A stretch of 64,000 nucleotides of DNA from Hydrogenophaga sp. (GCA_016790705.1 JAEUOT010000030.1:78322-142321); one strand, 5' to 3'; positions 52,531 through 61,908 are shown, counted from the first letter of the stretch. The notes: generated by a model not told the origin, from the sequence alone. Translations and numbers: made by a program.

Positions 52531-53604
52531 TCAGGGTTTCTTCACCAGCGCCTCGATGGTCCGACCCAGTTCGAGCACGGCCATCGCGTAGTAGCTGCTC
52601 CAGTTGTAGCGCGTGACCACGTAAAAATTGTCGGTGCCCGCGACATAGGTGGGCGCCGCGCCGCCCTGGGCCGGGTCGCCGTTCTGGAGCTCGATCAGCG
52701 CCAGTTTGCCGATGTGTTTCTGCCCCTCGGCATCGAGCAGTGCGCCCTTGGCCATGAAGCTCTCGACGCCGAAGCTCGGCAGAATGTCGGGCGCCAGCAG
52801 GCCGTCCTTGTCGAGCGTCTGCAGGTCGAAGCTCACGGGGTAGTGGGTGGGCTGGCCGGTCTGCCAGCCGTAGGACTTGAAGTAGTTCGCGACTGAGCCG
52901 ATCACGTCGTCCGCGCTGCTGAACAGGTCAACCTTGCTGTCGCCGTCGAAGTCGATGGCGTAGCGCGACCAGCTGCTGGGCATGAACTGGGGCCAGCCCA
53001 TGGCACCCGCGTAGCTGCCGCGCACGGTCAGCGGGTCCATCCCGTTGCGGCTGGTCAGGCTGAGGAACTGTTCGAGTTCGCTGCGAAAGAACTCGGCCCG
53101 CGACTCGGCGCGCGGATGGCTGGCCGGAAAGTCGAACGCCAGGGTGGTCAGCGCGTCGATGACACGGAAGTTGCCCGTGTGCTGACCGTAGAGGGTCTCG
53201 ACACCGATGACGCCGACGATCAGGCTGGCCGGAACGCCGTACTCTCGCTCGGCCCGCTCCAGCGCCTCGCGATGGGCTTCCCAGAAGCGCTGGCCCGCGC
53301 GGATGCGGATCGGCTCGACGAAACGTGCGCGATAGGCCGCCCAGTTCTTGTAGGCCGCCTTCGGGGCCGGCAGGGACAGCCGGATCACCGCCGGCAGGCG
53401 CCGCGCGGAGCCGATCTGCTGGCGCACCCACTGCGGGTCCAGCCCGCGGCGCTGGGCCAGGTCGTCGGCGAATGCCATGGCGACCGGCGACAGCGCATAG
53501 GTGGTGGCGTCGGTCGTGGGGGTCTCGGCGGGTGGCTGCGCGGACACGGAGCCCGCAGCCAGTGCGGCGACCAGCAGCGCCGGTCGCAGGAAGTGGAATG
53601 ACAT
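52531..53604 (-). CDS. mltB: Membrane-bound lytic murein transglycosylase B family
   Basis: The 357-residue protein begins at MSFHFLRPALLVAALAAGSVSA (signal peptide; 53604) and has a lysozyme-like core with catalytic Glu136 in VGVIGVETLYGQHTG. Further typical elements are GSYAGAMGWPQFMPSSW and the IGSVANYFKSYGW segment. It lacks the Cys of a lipobox, so it is not obviously a lipoprotein. It is transcribed behind the TgpA-type gene with only 5 bp between, and may trim peptidoglycan. An ATG at 53625, overlapping the upstream gene, is an alternative start. Confidence 0.9.
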   Translation of the reverse strand: MSFHFLRPALLVAALAAGSVSAQPPAETPTTDATTYALSPVAMAFADDLAQRRGLDPQWVRQQIGSARRLPAVIRLSLPAPKAAYKNWAAYRARFVEPIRIRAGQRFWEAHREALERAEREYGVPASLIVGVIGVETLYGQHTGNFRVIDALTTLAFDFPASHPRAESRAEFFRSELEQFLSLTSRNGMDPLTVRGSYAGAMGWPQFMPSSWSRYAIDFDGDSKVDLFSSADDVIGSVANYFKSYGWQTGQPTHYPVSFDLQTLDKDGLLAPDILPSFGVESFMAKGALLDAEGQKHIGKLALIELQNGDPAQGGAAPTYVAGTDNFYVVTRYNWSSYYAMAVLELGRTIEALVKKP

Positions 53605-53609
53605 ATGAC

Positions 53610-55637
53610 TCAGGCAGGAGGCCATGGGGCGGGCCAGGGCAGTTGTTGCAGCAGATTCTGCACGGCCGCCAGCGTATCCGGACTCTGCGGCGCATAGCGC
53701 AGGGCCTCAAGACGCAGCAGCGCCTCGCGCAGCCGGTCTGTGAATTCGTTGTCACCGAACTGCGCCGAAGCGACGCGCGCCAGTTCGCGCGGAGTCGCGT
53801 GGGCACCGGCCTGGATGCCCACCTTGCGCAGCCGGTGGCGCACGCGTTCCAGCGCCCGCAGCCAGGGGTCGTGCTGCTGACGTTCCCACAGCGTCCAGGC
53901 GGCGCCCGCCAGACTCACGCCGACCACCACACCGATCAGCACATAGACCAGGTCCGTCCAGCTGGGGGACTCGAAGCCCAGTTGCTTGAGCAGGTCCAGT
54001 TGACGGCCCTGGGTGTAGTTGAGCACCCACTGGTTCCAGCCGTTGTTGACCGCGTCCCAGGCGTCCCTGAGACGTTGCGCGAGTGTCGGGTCGAAGGTTC
54101 GCAGTGCGTTCGCGAACACCCCCTGCGGGGGTTGCAGGCGCTCCAGGGAGCCGGTGCGCGAGGGCGCCACCGCCCCCGTCGGATCGACCCGGACCCAGCC
54201 CTGCCCGGCCAGCCAGACCTCGGCCCAGGCGTGCGCGTCGCGCTGACGCACCATCCAGTAGCCGTCGACCACGTTGAGCTCCCCGCCCTGGTACCCGGTC
54301 ACCACGCGGGCCGGGATGTCCATGGCCCGCATCAGGATCACGAACGAGGACGCGATGTGCTCGCAGAAGCCTTCCTTGCGGTCGAACCAGAACTCGTCGG
54401 CGGTGTGCTGGCCATAGACGCCCGGATCGAGGGTGTAGGTGTAGCCGCCGGTGCGCAACCGATCCAGCACCACATCGACTAGCGCCCGCGCCGACCCGGG
54501 GCCGCTGCCATGTTCGCGGCGCAGCGACTGCGCCAGTGCCAGCGTGCGCGGGTTGTAGCTGGCCGGTAGCGCGCTCAGGTCTTCCAGCGCCAGCACCTGC
54601 TGCTGGGGTCCGTGGCGAAAGCGCGTGTACGCCTCGGCCTTGAAGCGCACCAGCTCGGTGATCGGCTGGCGGGTGACCCACAGCAGCTCCGGCGTCATGA
54701 AGGCGCGGTTGCCCGGCAGCGACGGGGCATTCACCGCAGCCTCCAGCAGCGGCAGCCAGGGGCGCTGGGACGGCTCCAGCGTGACCTCGTAGGTCACCGG
54801 CGCACCGTCGACCGACAGGTTGGCCGGCAACTCCATGGGGGCCGGAAAACCCGAGCGCGCGGGCTTCCACTCGACACCGTCGAAATCCCCGAGCACGGGG
54901 CCACGGAAATACAGATCCCGCTGGGCGGGCACCGGGCCTTCGAAGCGGATGCGCATCGCGATCCGCTCGTCCAGCACCAGTTCGGCGATCTGCCCGACGC
55001 GCATCCGGTCGGACAGGCCGGTGCGCGCCTGGTTGTCGGCGCCGGGCATGCCCCACAGCGGCGCCAGCCGCGGAAACAGCATGAACGCGACCACCATGAT
55101 GGGCGCGCCGAAGACCGCCATCCGCAGCGCGATGCCGGCGGCCCGCGGCAGCGGGGGGCGACCCACCGGCATGTGGGCGTTGACCAGTGCGGTCAGCAGC
55201 CCGAGCAGCGCGATCAGGATGCCCGCTGCGGTGAGCAGGGATTGCGAAAAGAAGAAGTGCGTGAGCAGGGTGAAGAAACCCAGGAAGAACACCACGAAGG
55301 CATCGCGTCGGGCTCTCAGTTCGAGGGTCTTGAGCGCCAGCAGCACCACGATCAGCGTCACGCCGGCATCCCGCCCGATCAGCGTCCTGTGGCTGAACCA
55401 AGTCGCCGCCACCGTCAGCGCCAGCAACCCGATGCGCCAGCCCCAATGGGGCAGCGGGCGCCCCCGCAGCGACAGCACGGCACGCCATGCGAGCACACCC
55501 GCCGTCAGCGCGGTGCACCACCAGGGAATGTGCGCCACCTGCATCAGCCCGATCCAGCCGATCACCACCAGCAGGAACAGGGTGTCGCGGGTTTCGCGGG
55601 GCAGGGCGCCCAGGCGCTGGCGCAGGGTGTTCAGCAC
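53610..55637 (-). CDS. tgpA: TgpA-type membrane transglutaminase (DUF3488)
   Basis: The 675-residue inner-membrane protein starts with GTG at 55637, overlapping the stop of the DUF58 gene by 7 bp. Its N-terminal five to six helices (DUF3488) are followed by a periplasmic transglutaminase domain with Cys425 in KEGFCEHIASSF, His469 in DAHAWAEV and Asp485 in RVDPTGA, then a C-terminal helix (about 575) and a cytoplasmic tail (DUF4129-like). In Pseudomonas TgpA is an essential periplasmic transglutaminase. The substrate is unknown. It forms an operon with the MoxR and DUF58 genes. Confidence 0.92.
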   Translation of the reverse strand: MLNTLRQRLGALPRETRDTLFLLVVIGWIGLMQVAHIPWWCTALTAGVLAWRAVLSLRGRPLPHWGWRIGLLALTVAATWFSHRTLIGRDAGVTLIVVLLALKTLELRARRDAFVVFFLGFFTLLTHFFFSQSLLTAAGILIALLGLLTALVNAHMPVGRPPLPRAAGIALRMAVFGAPIMVVAFMLFPRLAPLWGMPGADNQARTGLSDRMRVGQIAELVLDERIAMRIRFEGPVPAQRDLYFRGPVLGDFDGVEWKPARSGFPAPMELPANLSVDGAPVTYEVTLEPSQRPWLPLLEAAVNAPSLPGNRAFMTPELLWVTRQPITELVRFKAEAYTRFRHGPQQQVLALEDLSALPASYNPRTLALAQSLRREHGSGPGSARALVDVVLDRLRTGGYTYTLDPGVYGQHTADEFWFDRKEGFCEHIASSFVILMRAMDIPARVVTGYQGGELNVVDGYWMVRQRDAHAWAEVWLAGQGWVRVDPTGAVAPSRTGSLERLQPPQGVFANALRTFDPTLAQRLRDAWDAVNNGWNQWVLNYTQGRQLDLLKQLGFESPSWTDLVYVLIGVVVGVSLAGAAWTLWERQQHDPWLRALERVRHRLRKVGIQAGAHATPRELARVASAQFGDNEFTDRLREALLRLEALRYAPQSPDTLAAVQNLLQQLPWPAPWPPA

Positions 55638-56614
55638 AGTGCCATCGCCTCCAGGCAGCGGGCGCGGTGGGCCGAACCCTGGTCGGGCGGGATCTCCTGC
55701 CCGGGCAGGCGCAGACCGTAGTCCAGCCCCATGCGCTCGGCCATCAGCACCCAGGCCGTCAGCCGCGAGAGCCGCGCCTCGTGATCGGACACGCCGCAGC
55801 GGGCGTGGTCCAGCCAGAGTTGCTGGCGCTGCGACGACAGCGCATCCCGGCTCACCAGGTCGTTGCGGCCGGCCGCAAAGCTCTGGGCCGCCTTCTTCCA
55901 CACGATGGTCTTCTGCGGGTCGCCCCGGCGGTAGGCGCGCACGCCGTCGAACTCGCCGGTGCTCTGCACACTGGCGCTGCCAGCGAAACCGGGCTGCGGT
56001 TCGCCCGGCGGCAGGGGCGGCGGATGGGCTTCGGGGGCCGGATACACCAACAGTTGGGCGGCCGGCCGCCACACCGTCCAGACCCGGAAGGTGCCCAGCG
56101 GGAACAGCGTGAGCGCGGTCAGTGCAGGCAGCGCATGCTGGCCGCGCCGTGCGGCGGTCCAGGCCACCTGGAGCTGGGTGCTGCCCTGCGCCGGCACATC
56201 GGTCCAGGCCAGATGGGCATCGCCCGTCGTCGCGTCATCGTCCACGCCCAGGCCGATCCCGTAGCGGGGTGTCTTGCGCTCGCTGGCCAGGCGGATGCCC
56301 AGCAGGGCCGGCTGGCCCGCATGGACCGCTGAAGGCGGCGTCAGGTGCAGGCTCAGCCCGCGCAGGTTGGCGTGGCAGACATGCATGCCGACCACCGCGC
56401 TGCCGGCCAGCAGGAAGGTCAGCAGATAGCCCAGGTTGAGCTGGTAGTTGATGCTGCCGACCAGCAGCAGGAGCAGGGTGAAGGCCAGCATCCAGCCCGC
56501 GCGTGTGGGCAGTATGTAGACGTTGTGCTGGTGCAGCAGCAGGGTGTCGCTGCGCGGCAGCCGCTCGTGGAACCAGCGGCGCAGACGCTGGCGCAGCGGT
56601 GCAAGAGGGCTCAC
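55631..56614 (-). CDS. DUF58 domain-containing membrane protein
   Basis: The 327-residue protein starts at a GTG overlapping the MoxR gene stop (GTGA) and has two membrane helices (about 33-75) followed by a soluble DUF58 domain: TGEFDGVRAYRRGDPQKTIVWKKAA, then the vWA-like LWLDHARCGVSDHEARLSRL. DUF58 proteins are regular partners of MoxR AAA+ ATPases and TgpA. The overlapping starts indicate translational coupling. Confidence 0.88.
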   Translation of the reverse strand: MSPLAPLRQRLRRWFHERLPRSDTLLLHQHNVYILPTRAGWMLAFTLLLLLVGSINYQLNLGYLLTFLLAGSAVVGMHVCHANLRGLSLHLTPPSAVHAGQPALLGIRLASERKTPRYGIGLGVDDDATTGDAHLAWTDVPAQGSTQLQVAWTAARRGQHALPALTALTLFPLGTFRVWTVWRPAAQLLVYPAPEAHPPPLPPGEPQPGFAGSASVQSTGEFDGVRAYRRGDPQKTIVWKKAAQSFAAGRNDLVSRDALSSQRQQLWLDHARCGVSDHEARLSRLTAWVLMAERMGLDYGLRLPGQEIPPDQGSAHRARCLEAMALC

Positions 56615-57531
56615 GGGAGCGGTGTGGCGTCGATCATGGCCCGCACCTGTTCGGCCGCTCCGCGGCCCGCGTCGCTGACCGGGATCAGCCGGTGCGCCAC
56701 GGTCTGGGGCAGGATGGCGGCGATGTCGTCGGGGGCGACGTAGTTGCGACCTTGCAGGAAGGCCTGGGCCTTCGCGGCCCGCACCACCGCCAGCGCCGCG
56801 CGGGGCGAGAGACCCTGCGCAAACCAGCGGCCGGAGCGGGTCGCGGCGACCAGGTCCTGCAGGTACTCCAGCACCGGATCGGCCGTGTGCACCGCCATCA
56901 CCTCGGCCTGCAGTCGCATCAGGTCTGCCGGCGAGAGCACCGCAGGCAACCGCTCGATGAGGTCGCGCCGGTCGGCGCCACGCAGCAGCTCGCGCTCGGC
57001 CGCGCGGTCCGGGTAGCCCAGCGAGATGCGCATGTGGAAACGGTCGAGCTGCGATTCGGGCAAGGCGTAGGTGCCCAACTGGTCGAACGGATTCTGTGTC
57101 GCGATCACGAAAAAGGGCTGGGGCAGGGCGCGGGTCTCGCCCTCGACGGTCACCTGCTTTTCTTCCATCGCCTCCAGCAGGGCGCTCTGGGTCTTGGGGC
57201 TGGCCCGGTTGATCTCGTCGGCCAGCAGCACCTGGGCGAACACCGGCCCCGGATGGAACACGAAGGCCTCGCGTCCGCGCTCGTAGATGGAGACGCCGAC
57301 CAGGTCGCTGGGCATCAGGTCGGCCGTGAATTGCACCCGCGCAAACTGCAGGCCGAAGGCGCGAGAGAGCGCGTGTGCGAGTGTGGTTTTGCCGACGCCG
57401 GGCACGTCCTCGATCAGCAGGTGGCCACCCGCCAGCAGGCACCCAACGCAGTCGGCCACCTGGGAGTTTTTGCCCACGATGACCGTGTTAAGCTGATCCA
57501 GAAGCTGTCGGATTTTTGTGTCGGCGTGCAT
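56611..57531 (-). CDS. moxR: MoxR-family AAA+ ATPase
   Basis: The 306-residue protein begins at MHADTKIRQ (57531). It has Walker A EDVPGVGKTTLAHAL, Walker B LLADEINRASPKTQSALLEAMEE, sensor 1 FFVIATQNP and the LPESQLDRF segment. MoxR proteins act as chaperone-like ATPases with vWA/DUF58 partners. It is the first gene of the moxR-DUF58-tgpA-mltB set. Its start is only 26 bp from the divergent deacetylase-like gene. Confidence 0.93.
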   Translation of the reverse strand: MHADTKIRQLLDQLNTVIVGKNSQVADCVGCLLAGGHLLIEDVPGVGKTTLAHALSRAFGLQFARVQFTADLMPSDLVGVSIYERGREAFVFHPGPVFAQVLLADEINRASPKTQSALLEAMEEKQVTVEGETRALPQPFFVIATQNPFDQLGTYALPESQLDRFHMRISLGYPDRAAERELLRGADRRDLIERLPAVLSPADLMRLQAEVMAVHTADPVLEYLQDLVAATRSGRWFAQGLSPRAALAVVRAAKAQAFLQGRNYVAPDDIAAILPQTVAHRLIPVSDAGRGAAEQVRAMIDATPLP

Positions 57532-57557
57532 GCCGGCAACCTTACCGTAAAAAAGTG

Positions 57558-58511
57558 ATGACCCAGGCAACCGGTTATTTCACCCACAAGGACTGCTGGA
57601 GACACGAAATGGGGCCCGGACACCCCGAGTGCCCGCAGCGACTCGACGCGATCGAGGAACGGCTGATGGCCGGCGGACTGGGGGGCGCGCTGCAGCGGCG
57701 CGAGGCCACCCCGGCGTCGGTGGCCGAGCTGGAGCTGGCCCACGGACGCATGCATCTGGCGGCGCTGCGTGGCCTGTCCGACCAGTTGCGGGACGACATC
57801 TCCGCCGGTGGCCCGACCCACGCGCAGATCGATCCCGACACCTCGATCAATGTGCATTCCTGGGACGCCATCCTGGCGGCGGCCGGTGCAGCGATCGATG
57901 CCACCGACGCGGTGATGGCGGGCGAGCTGTCCAATGCCTTCTGCGCCGTGCGGCCGCCGGGGCACCACGCCACGCGCAACCAGGCGATGGGATTCTGTTT
58001 CGTCAACAACGTCGCGGTGGCGGCGAAGTACGCGCTGGAGCGGCACGGGCTGTCGCGCGTGGCCATCATCGACTTCGACGTGCACCACGGCAACGGCACC
58101 GAAGACATCGTGGCCGGTGACGAGCGCATCCTGATGTGCAGCTTCTATCAGCACCCGTTCTACCCGCCGTGGGAGCATTCCACGGCAGCCAATCTGGTGA
58201 ACCTGCCGGTGCCCGCCTACACCAAGGGCATGGACATCCGCGAGCTGGTCGACATGATGTGGCTGCCGCGCCTGGAGGCGCACAAGCCGCAGATGCTGTT
58301 CATCAGCGCGGGATTCGACGCCCACCGCGACGATGGCATGGGGCAACTGGGCATGACCGAAAACGACTTTGCGTGGATCACCGAAAGGGTCATGGAAGTG
58401 GCCCGGCGTCACGCCAGGGGCCGCATCGTGAGCTGCCTCGAAGGCGGCTATGACCTCGGTGCCCTGGCCCGCAGCGTGGAAGCCCATCTGCGGGTGCTGG
58501 CCGACCTCTGA
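57558..58511 (+). CDS. Histone-deacetylase-like amidohydrolase (class II type)
   Basis: The 317-residue zinc amidohydrolase has PPGHHATR with active His136/His137, zinc ligands Asp174 and His176 in IIDFDVHHGNG and Asp254 in SAGFDAHRDD. In bacteria such enzymes deacetylate polyamines, acetoin-linked or other acetyl-amide substrates. It overlaps no gene but leaves only 26 bp to the divergent moxR start. An enoyl-CoA hydratase gene follows after 13 bp. Confidence 0.92.
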   Translation: MTQATGYFTHKDCWRHEMGPGHPECPQRLDAIEERLMAGGLGGALQRREATPASVAELELAHGRMHLAALRGLSDQLRDDISAGGPTHAQIDPDTSINVHSWDAILAAAGAAIDATDAVMAGELSNAFCAVRPPGHHATRNQAMGFCFVNNVAVAAKYALERHGLSRVAIIDFDVHHGNGTEDIVAGDERILMCSFYQHPFYPPWEHSTAANLVNLPVPAYTKGMDIRELVDMMWLPRLEAHKPQMLFISAGFDAHRDDGMGQLGMTENDFAWITERVMEVARRHARGRIVSCLEGGYDLGALARSVEAHLRVLADL

Positions 58512-58524
58512 CCGGACAAGACCC

Positions 58525-59304
58525 ATGAGCGACAACATCCTGCTGCACGATCGCGATGCCCGCGGTGTGCACACCATCACCCTCAACAACCCCAAGGCCT
58601 TCAACGTGCTGTCGGAGGCCATGCTGACGGCGTTCCAGACGGCGGTCGACGGCGTGGCCGCCGATGACGGCGCGCGCGTGCTGGTGATCGCCGCCGAGGG
58701 CCGGGCCTTCTGTGCCGGGCACGACCTCAAGGAGATGCGTGCCCGACCGGAGCTCGCCTACTACCAGTCGCTGTTCGCCACCTGCTCGAAGCTGATGATG
58801 GGCTTGCGCAAGCTGGAGGTGCCCGTGATAGCCAGGGTGCATGCCCTGGCCACGGCCGCCGGCTGCCAGTTGGTGGCCCAGTGCGACCTGGCCGTGGCGG
58901 CCGAGGGCGCGAGCTTCGGTGTCAACGGCATCGATGTCGGCCTGTTCTGCGCCACACCCGGCGTGGCCTTGTCGCGCAACATGCTGCCCAAGCAGGCCAT
59001 GGAGATGCTGCTGACTGGCGATTTCATCTCGGCGACCGAAGCCCGGGCGAGGGGCCTGGTGAACCGCGTGGTGGCGCCGCAGGCGCTGGACGCGGAGGTC
59101 GGGACACTGGTGACGCGCATCCTGGGCAAGCCGCGGGAAGCGGTGGCGATGGGCAAGACGCTGTTCTACCGGCAGTTGGAGACCGGCATGGAGTCGGCCT
59201 ATCAACTGGCGGGTCAGACCATGGCCTGCAACATGGTCCACGAGGTGGCGCAGGAAGGCGTACAGGCCTTCATCGACAAGCGCGCGCCGTCCTGGCGGCC
59301 CTGA
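58525..59304 (+). CDS. Enoyl-CoA hydratase/isomerase family protein
   Basis: The 259-residue crotonase-fold protein has FCAGHDLKEMRA (oxyanion loop), VHALATAAGCQLVAQCDLAVAAE and GVNGIDVGLFCATPGVALSR. The sequence resembles the ECHDC3-like subgroup. The second catalytic Glu of classical hydratases is not evident: NGIDVGLFC replaces the usual ELNLGLIPG. It may therefore act on a different acyl-CoA reaction or have lost hydratase activity (inference). Confidence 0.85.
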   Translation: MSDNILLHDRDARGVHTITLNNPKAFNVLSEAMLTAFQTAVDGVAADDGARVLVIAAEGRAFCAGHDLKEMRARPELAYYQSLFATCSKLMMGLRKLEVPVIARVHALATAAGCQLVAQCDLAVAAEGASFGVNGIDVGLFCATPGVALSRNMLPKQAMEMLLTGDFISATEARARGLVNRVVAPQALDAEVGTLVTRILGKPREAVAMGKTLFYRQLETGMESAYQLAGQTMACNMVHEVAQEGVQAFIDKRAPSWRP

Positions 59305-59338
59305 GCGGCCGGATGTTCCCACCAGCTTGCGCGGATCG

Positions 59339-60619
59339 ATGGCACCCATGATGTCCCCTCCACCTCCGATCGACGATTTCCAGGGCTGGCTGCTGGGCTT
59401 CACCCAGCCCACGGTCTGGGTCGAATTCGCGGCGCTGGCCGCCTGCGTGGTCATTGCCTGGGCCCTGGCCACCGGCCTTCGGCGGGCGCTGGGCATGCGG
59501 GACAACACCGCTTCCGTGCTGTTCGGCCGTCGGGTGTTTGACGGCGCGCTGTTCCCGTTGCTGCTGCTGACCCTGGGACATGTGGCGCGTGTGCTGTTGC
59601 TCAAGTTCGTGCCGCTGGCGGTCTTCAAGGTGGCGATTCCGGTGCTGGTGTCGCTGGTGGTGATCCGTCTGGGTGTCAAGGTGTTGCAGGTGGCCTTCAC
59701 CTCGGCGCCCTGGGTTCGTGTGCTGGAGCGAACGATTTCGTGGCTCGCCTGGGGTGTGATGGTGCTCTGGGTCAGCGGCCTGCTGCCGGTGGTGCTCAAC
59801 GAGCTGGACGACATTCACTGGAAGGTGGGGGCCTCCACGCTGAGTCTGCGCACCTTGCTGGAGGGGGCGCTGACCGCCGGTGCGGTGATGATCGTGATGC
59901 TCTGGATCTCGTCCGCGATCGAAGCGCGCCTGCTGCGCTCGGCGGTCGGGGGGCAGCTCTCGCTGCGCAAGGCGATCGCCAATGCCACCCGCGCGGTGCT
60001 GCTGTTCTTCGGCCTGATCTTTGCGCTCTCGGCGGTGGGCATCGACCTGACCGCGCTGTCGGTGCTGGGGGGCGCGGTCGGGGTGGGGATCGGCCTGGGC
60101 TTGCAGAAGCTGGCGGCCAACTATGTCAGCGGCTTCGTGATCCTGGCCGAGCGGAGCATGCGCATCGGCGACAACGTGCGGGTCGACGGGTTCGAGGGGC
60201 GCATCAGCGACATCACGGCACGCTACACCGTGATCCGGTCCGCCGCCGGTCGGGAGTCCATCGTGCCCAATGAGATGCTGATCACCAACCGGGTCGAGAA
60301 CCTGTCGCTGGCCGACCCCAAGGTCTGGCAATCGTCGGTGGTGTCGGTCGGCTATGACAGCGACGTGGAACTGGTTCGCCGGCTCTTGTCCGAAGCGGCG
60401 CTGGCGCAGCCGCGGGTACTCAAGGATCCCGAGCCGAGCGCGGCACTGTCGGCGTTTGGTGCCGACGGGCTGGAGTTCACCCTGGGCTACTGGATCGCCG
60501 ATCCCGAGAACGGCCAGCTCAACCTGCGCTCGGACATCAACCTGAGCATCCTGCGCGCGCTGCGGGAAAACGGCATCGACATTCCGTACCCGCAGCGCGT
60601 GGTGCACATGAGGCCCTAG
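59339..60619 (+). CDS. MscS-family mechanosensitive ion channel
   Basis: The roughly 426-residue inner-membrane protein has four or five helices, the pore-lining TM3 region VLGGAVGVGIGLGLQKLAANYVSGFVILAERSM and a cytoplasmic beta domain (IGDNVRVDGFEGRISDITARYTVIRSAAGRE, IVPNEMLITNRVENLS). It provides an emergency release valve in osmotic downshock. The ATG at 59339 is used; 59348 is possible. Its stop lies within a CTAG shared with the convergent TRAP gene. Confidence 0.9.
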   Translation: MAPMMSPPPPIDDFQGWLLGFTQPTVWVEFAALAACVVIAWALATGLRRALGMRDNTASVLFGRRVFDGALFPLLLLTLGHVARVLLLKFVPLAVFKVAIPVLVSLVVIRLGVKVLQVAFTSAPWVRVLERTISWLAWGVMVLWVSGLLPVVLNELDDIHWKVGASTLSLRTLLEGALTAGAVMIVMLWISSAIEARLLRSAVGGQLSLRKAIANATRAVLLFFGLIFALSAVGIDLTALSVLGGAVGVGIGLGLQKLAANYVSGFVILAERSMRIGDNVRVDGFEGRISDITARYTVIRSAAGRESIVPNEMLITNRVENLSLADPKVWQSSVVSVGYDSDVELVRRLLSEAALAQPRVLKDPEPSAALSAFGADGLEFTLGYWIADPENGQLNLRSDINLSILRALRENGIDIPYPQRVVHMRP

Positions 60620-61908
60620 CCCATGAGACGGGGCAGGACCAGGGAGATCGACGGGATGGCGATCAGGATGCACAGGCGGACGATGTCGGCCATCACGAAC
60701 GGCCATACGCCCTTGTAGATCGTTCCCAGCCGCACTCCCGGCAGCAGCGAGTTCAGCACGAACAGGTTCAGCCCCACCGGGGGCGAAATCATGCCGATCT
60801 CGACGATGGTCACGATCAGGATGCCGAACCAGATCGGGTCAAAACCCAGGCCCGTGATCACCGGGAAGAACACCGGAATGGTCAGCAGGACAATCGCCAG
60901 TTCCTCCATCACCATGCCCAGCGCCAGGTAGATCACCATCATCACGACCACCACCATGAACGGGTGCGGGCTGAACTGCAGGACGAAATCGCGCAGGTCG
61001 CCCGGCATGCTGGTGAAGTTGATGAAGCTGGTGAACACCATCGCACCGATCAGGATGGTGAACAGCATCGCCGTGGTCCGTGTGCTTTCCAGCAGGATGT
61101 CCAGCAGAACCCTGGGTGTCAGCGAGCGGCGCGCCAGCGCGAACAGGAAGGCTCCGCCAGCACCGACGCCCGCGCCCTCGGTGGCGGTGAACACACCGCC
61201 ATAGATCCCGCCGATCACCATGCCGAACAGCAGCGCCACGCCCCATATGCCACGGACGGCGGCAAGCCGCTGCGGCCAGGTGAAGCGCTCGGCCGGCGGG
61301 CCTGCGGAGGGATCGCGCCAGGTGACGAAAACAACGGCCATGCACAGGCAGGTGATGGCAACGATGCCGGGCAGGATGCCCGCGATGAACAGCTTGCCGA
61401 TGTCGGTTTCCGTGATGATTCCGTAGATCACCAGGATGGTCGACGGTGGAATCAGGATGCCCAGCGTGCCGCCTGCGGCGATCGAGCCGGTGGCCAGCGT
61501 GTCGCGGTAGCCGTGCGCCTTCATCTCCGGATAGGCCACGCGCGACATGGTGGCAGCGGTGGCGATGGACGAGCCGCAGATCGAGCCAAAGCCGCCGGAG
61601 GCAATGATGCTGGCCATCGCCAGTCCACCACGGCGGTGACCGACAAAGGCATTGGCGGCGGTGAACAGCTCCTTGGCCATGCCGGCCCGCGCCACGAGGT
61701 TGCCCATCAGCACGAACAGCGGGATCACCGAGAGGACGTAATGGAAGCCGGTCTCGAAAATGACCTGGCTGGTGCTGGCGAAGGCGGGCTGCCAACCCCG
61801 CAGCAGGCCCAGTCCCACCAGCCCGGAGATCGACATGGCGACCGCCAGCGGCACGCGCAGGAAGGCCAGCAGGAAGACCGCGATGAATCCGATGAACGCG
61901 GCGGTCAT
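60616..61908 (-). CDS. dctM: TRAP transporter large permease subunit (DctM)
   Basis: The 430-residue inner-membrane protein has about 11-12 helices and typical DctM motifs: ASGGFGSICGSSIATAATMSRVAYPEM, IPPSTILVIYGIITETDIGKLFIAGI and GMISPPVGLNLFVLNSL. Its ATG overlaps the DctQ stop by 4 bp (ATGA). It moves an organic acid with Na+ coupling together with the DctP and DctQ proteins. Confidence 0.93.
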   Translation of the reverse strand: MTAAFIGFIAVFLLAFLRVPLAVAMSISGLVGLGLLRGWQPAFASTSQVIFETGFHYVLSVIPLFVLMGNLVARAGMAKELFTAANAFVGHRRGGLAMASIIASGGFGSICGSSIATAATMSRVAYPEMKAHGYRDTLATGSIAAGGTLGILIPPSTILVIYGIITETDIGKLFIAGILPGIVAITCLCMAVVFVTWRDPSAGPPAERFTWPQRLAAVRGIWGVALLFGMVIGGIYGGVFTATEGAGVGAGGAFLFALARRSLTPRVLLDILLESTRTTAMLFTILIGAMVFTSFINFTSMPGDLRDFVLQFSPHPFMVVVVMMVIYLALGMVMEELAIVLLTIPVFFPVITGLGFDPIWFGILIVTIVEIGMISPPVGLNLFVLNSLLPGVRLGTIYKGVWPFVMADIVRLCILIAIPSISLVLPRLMG

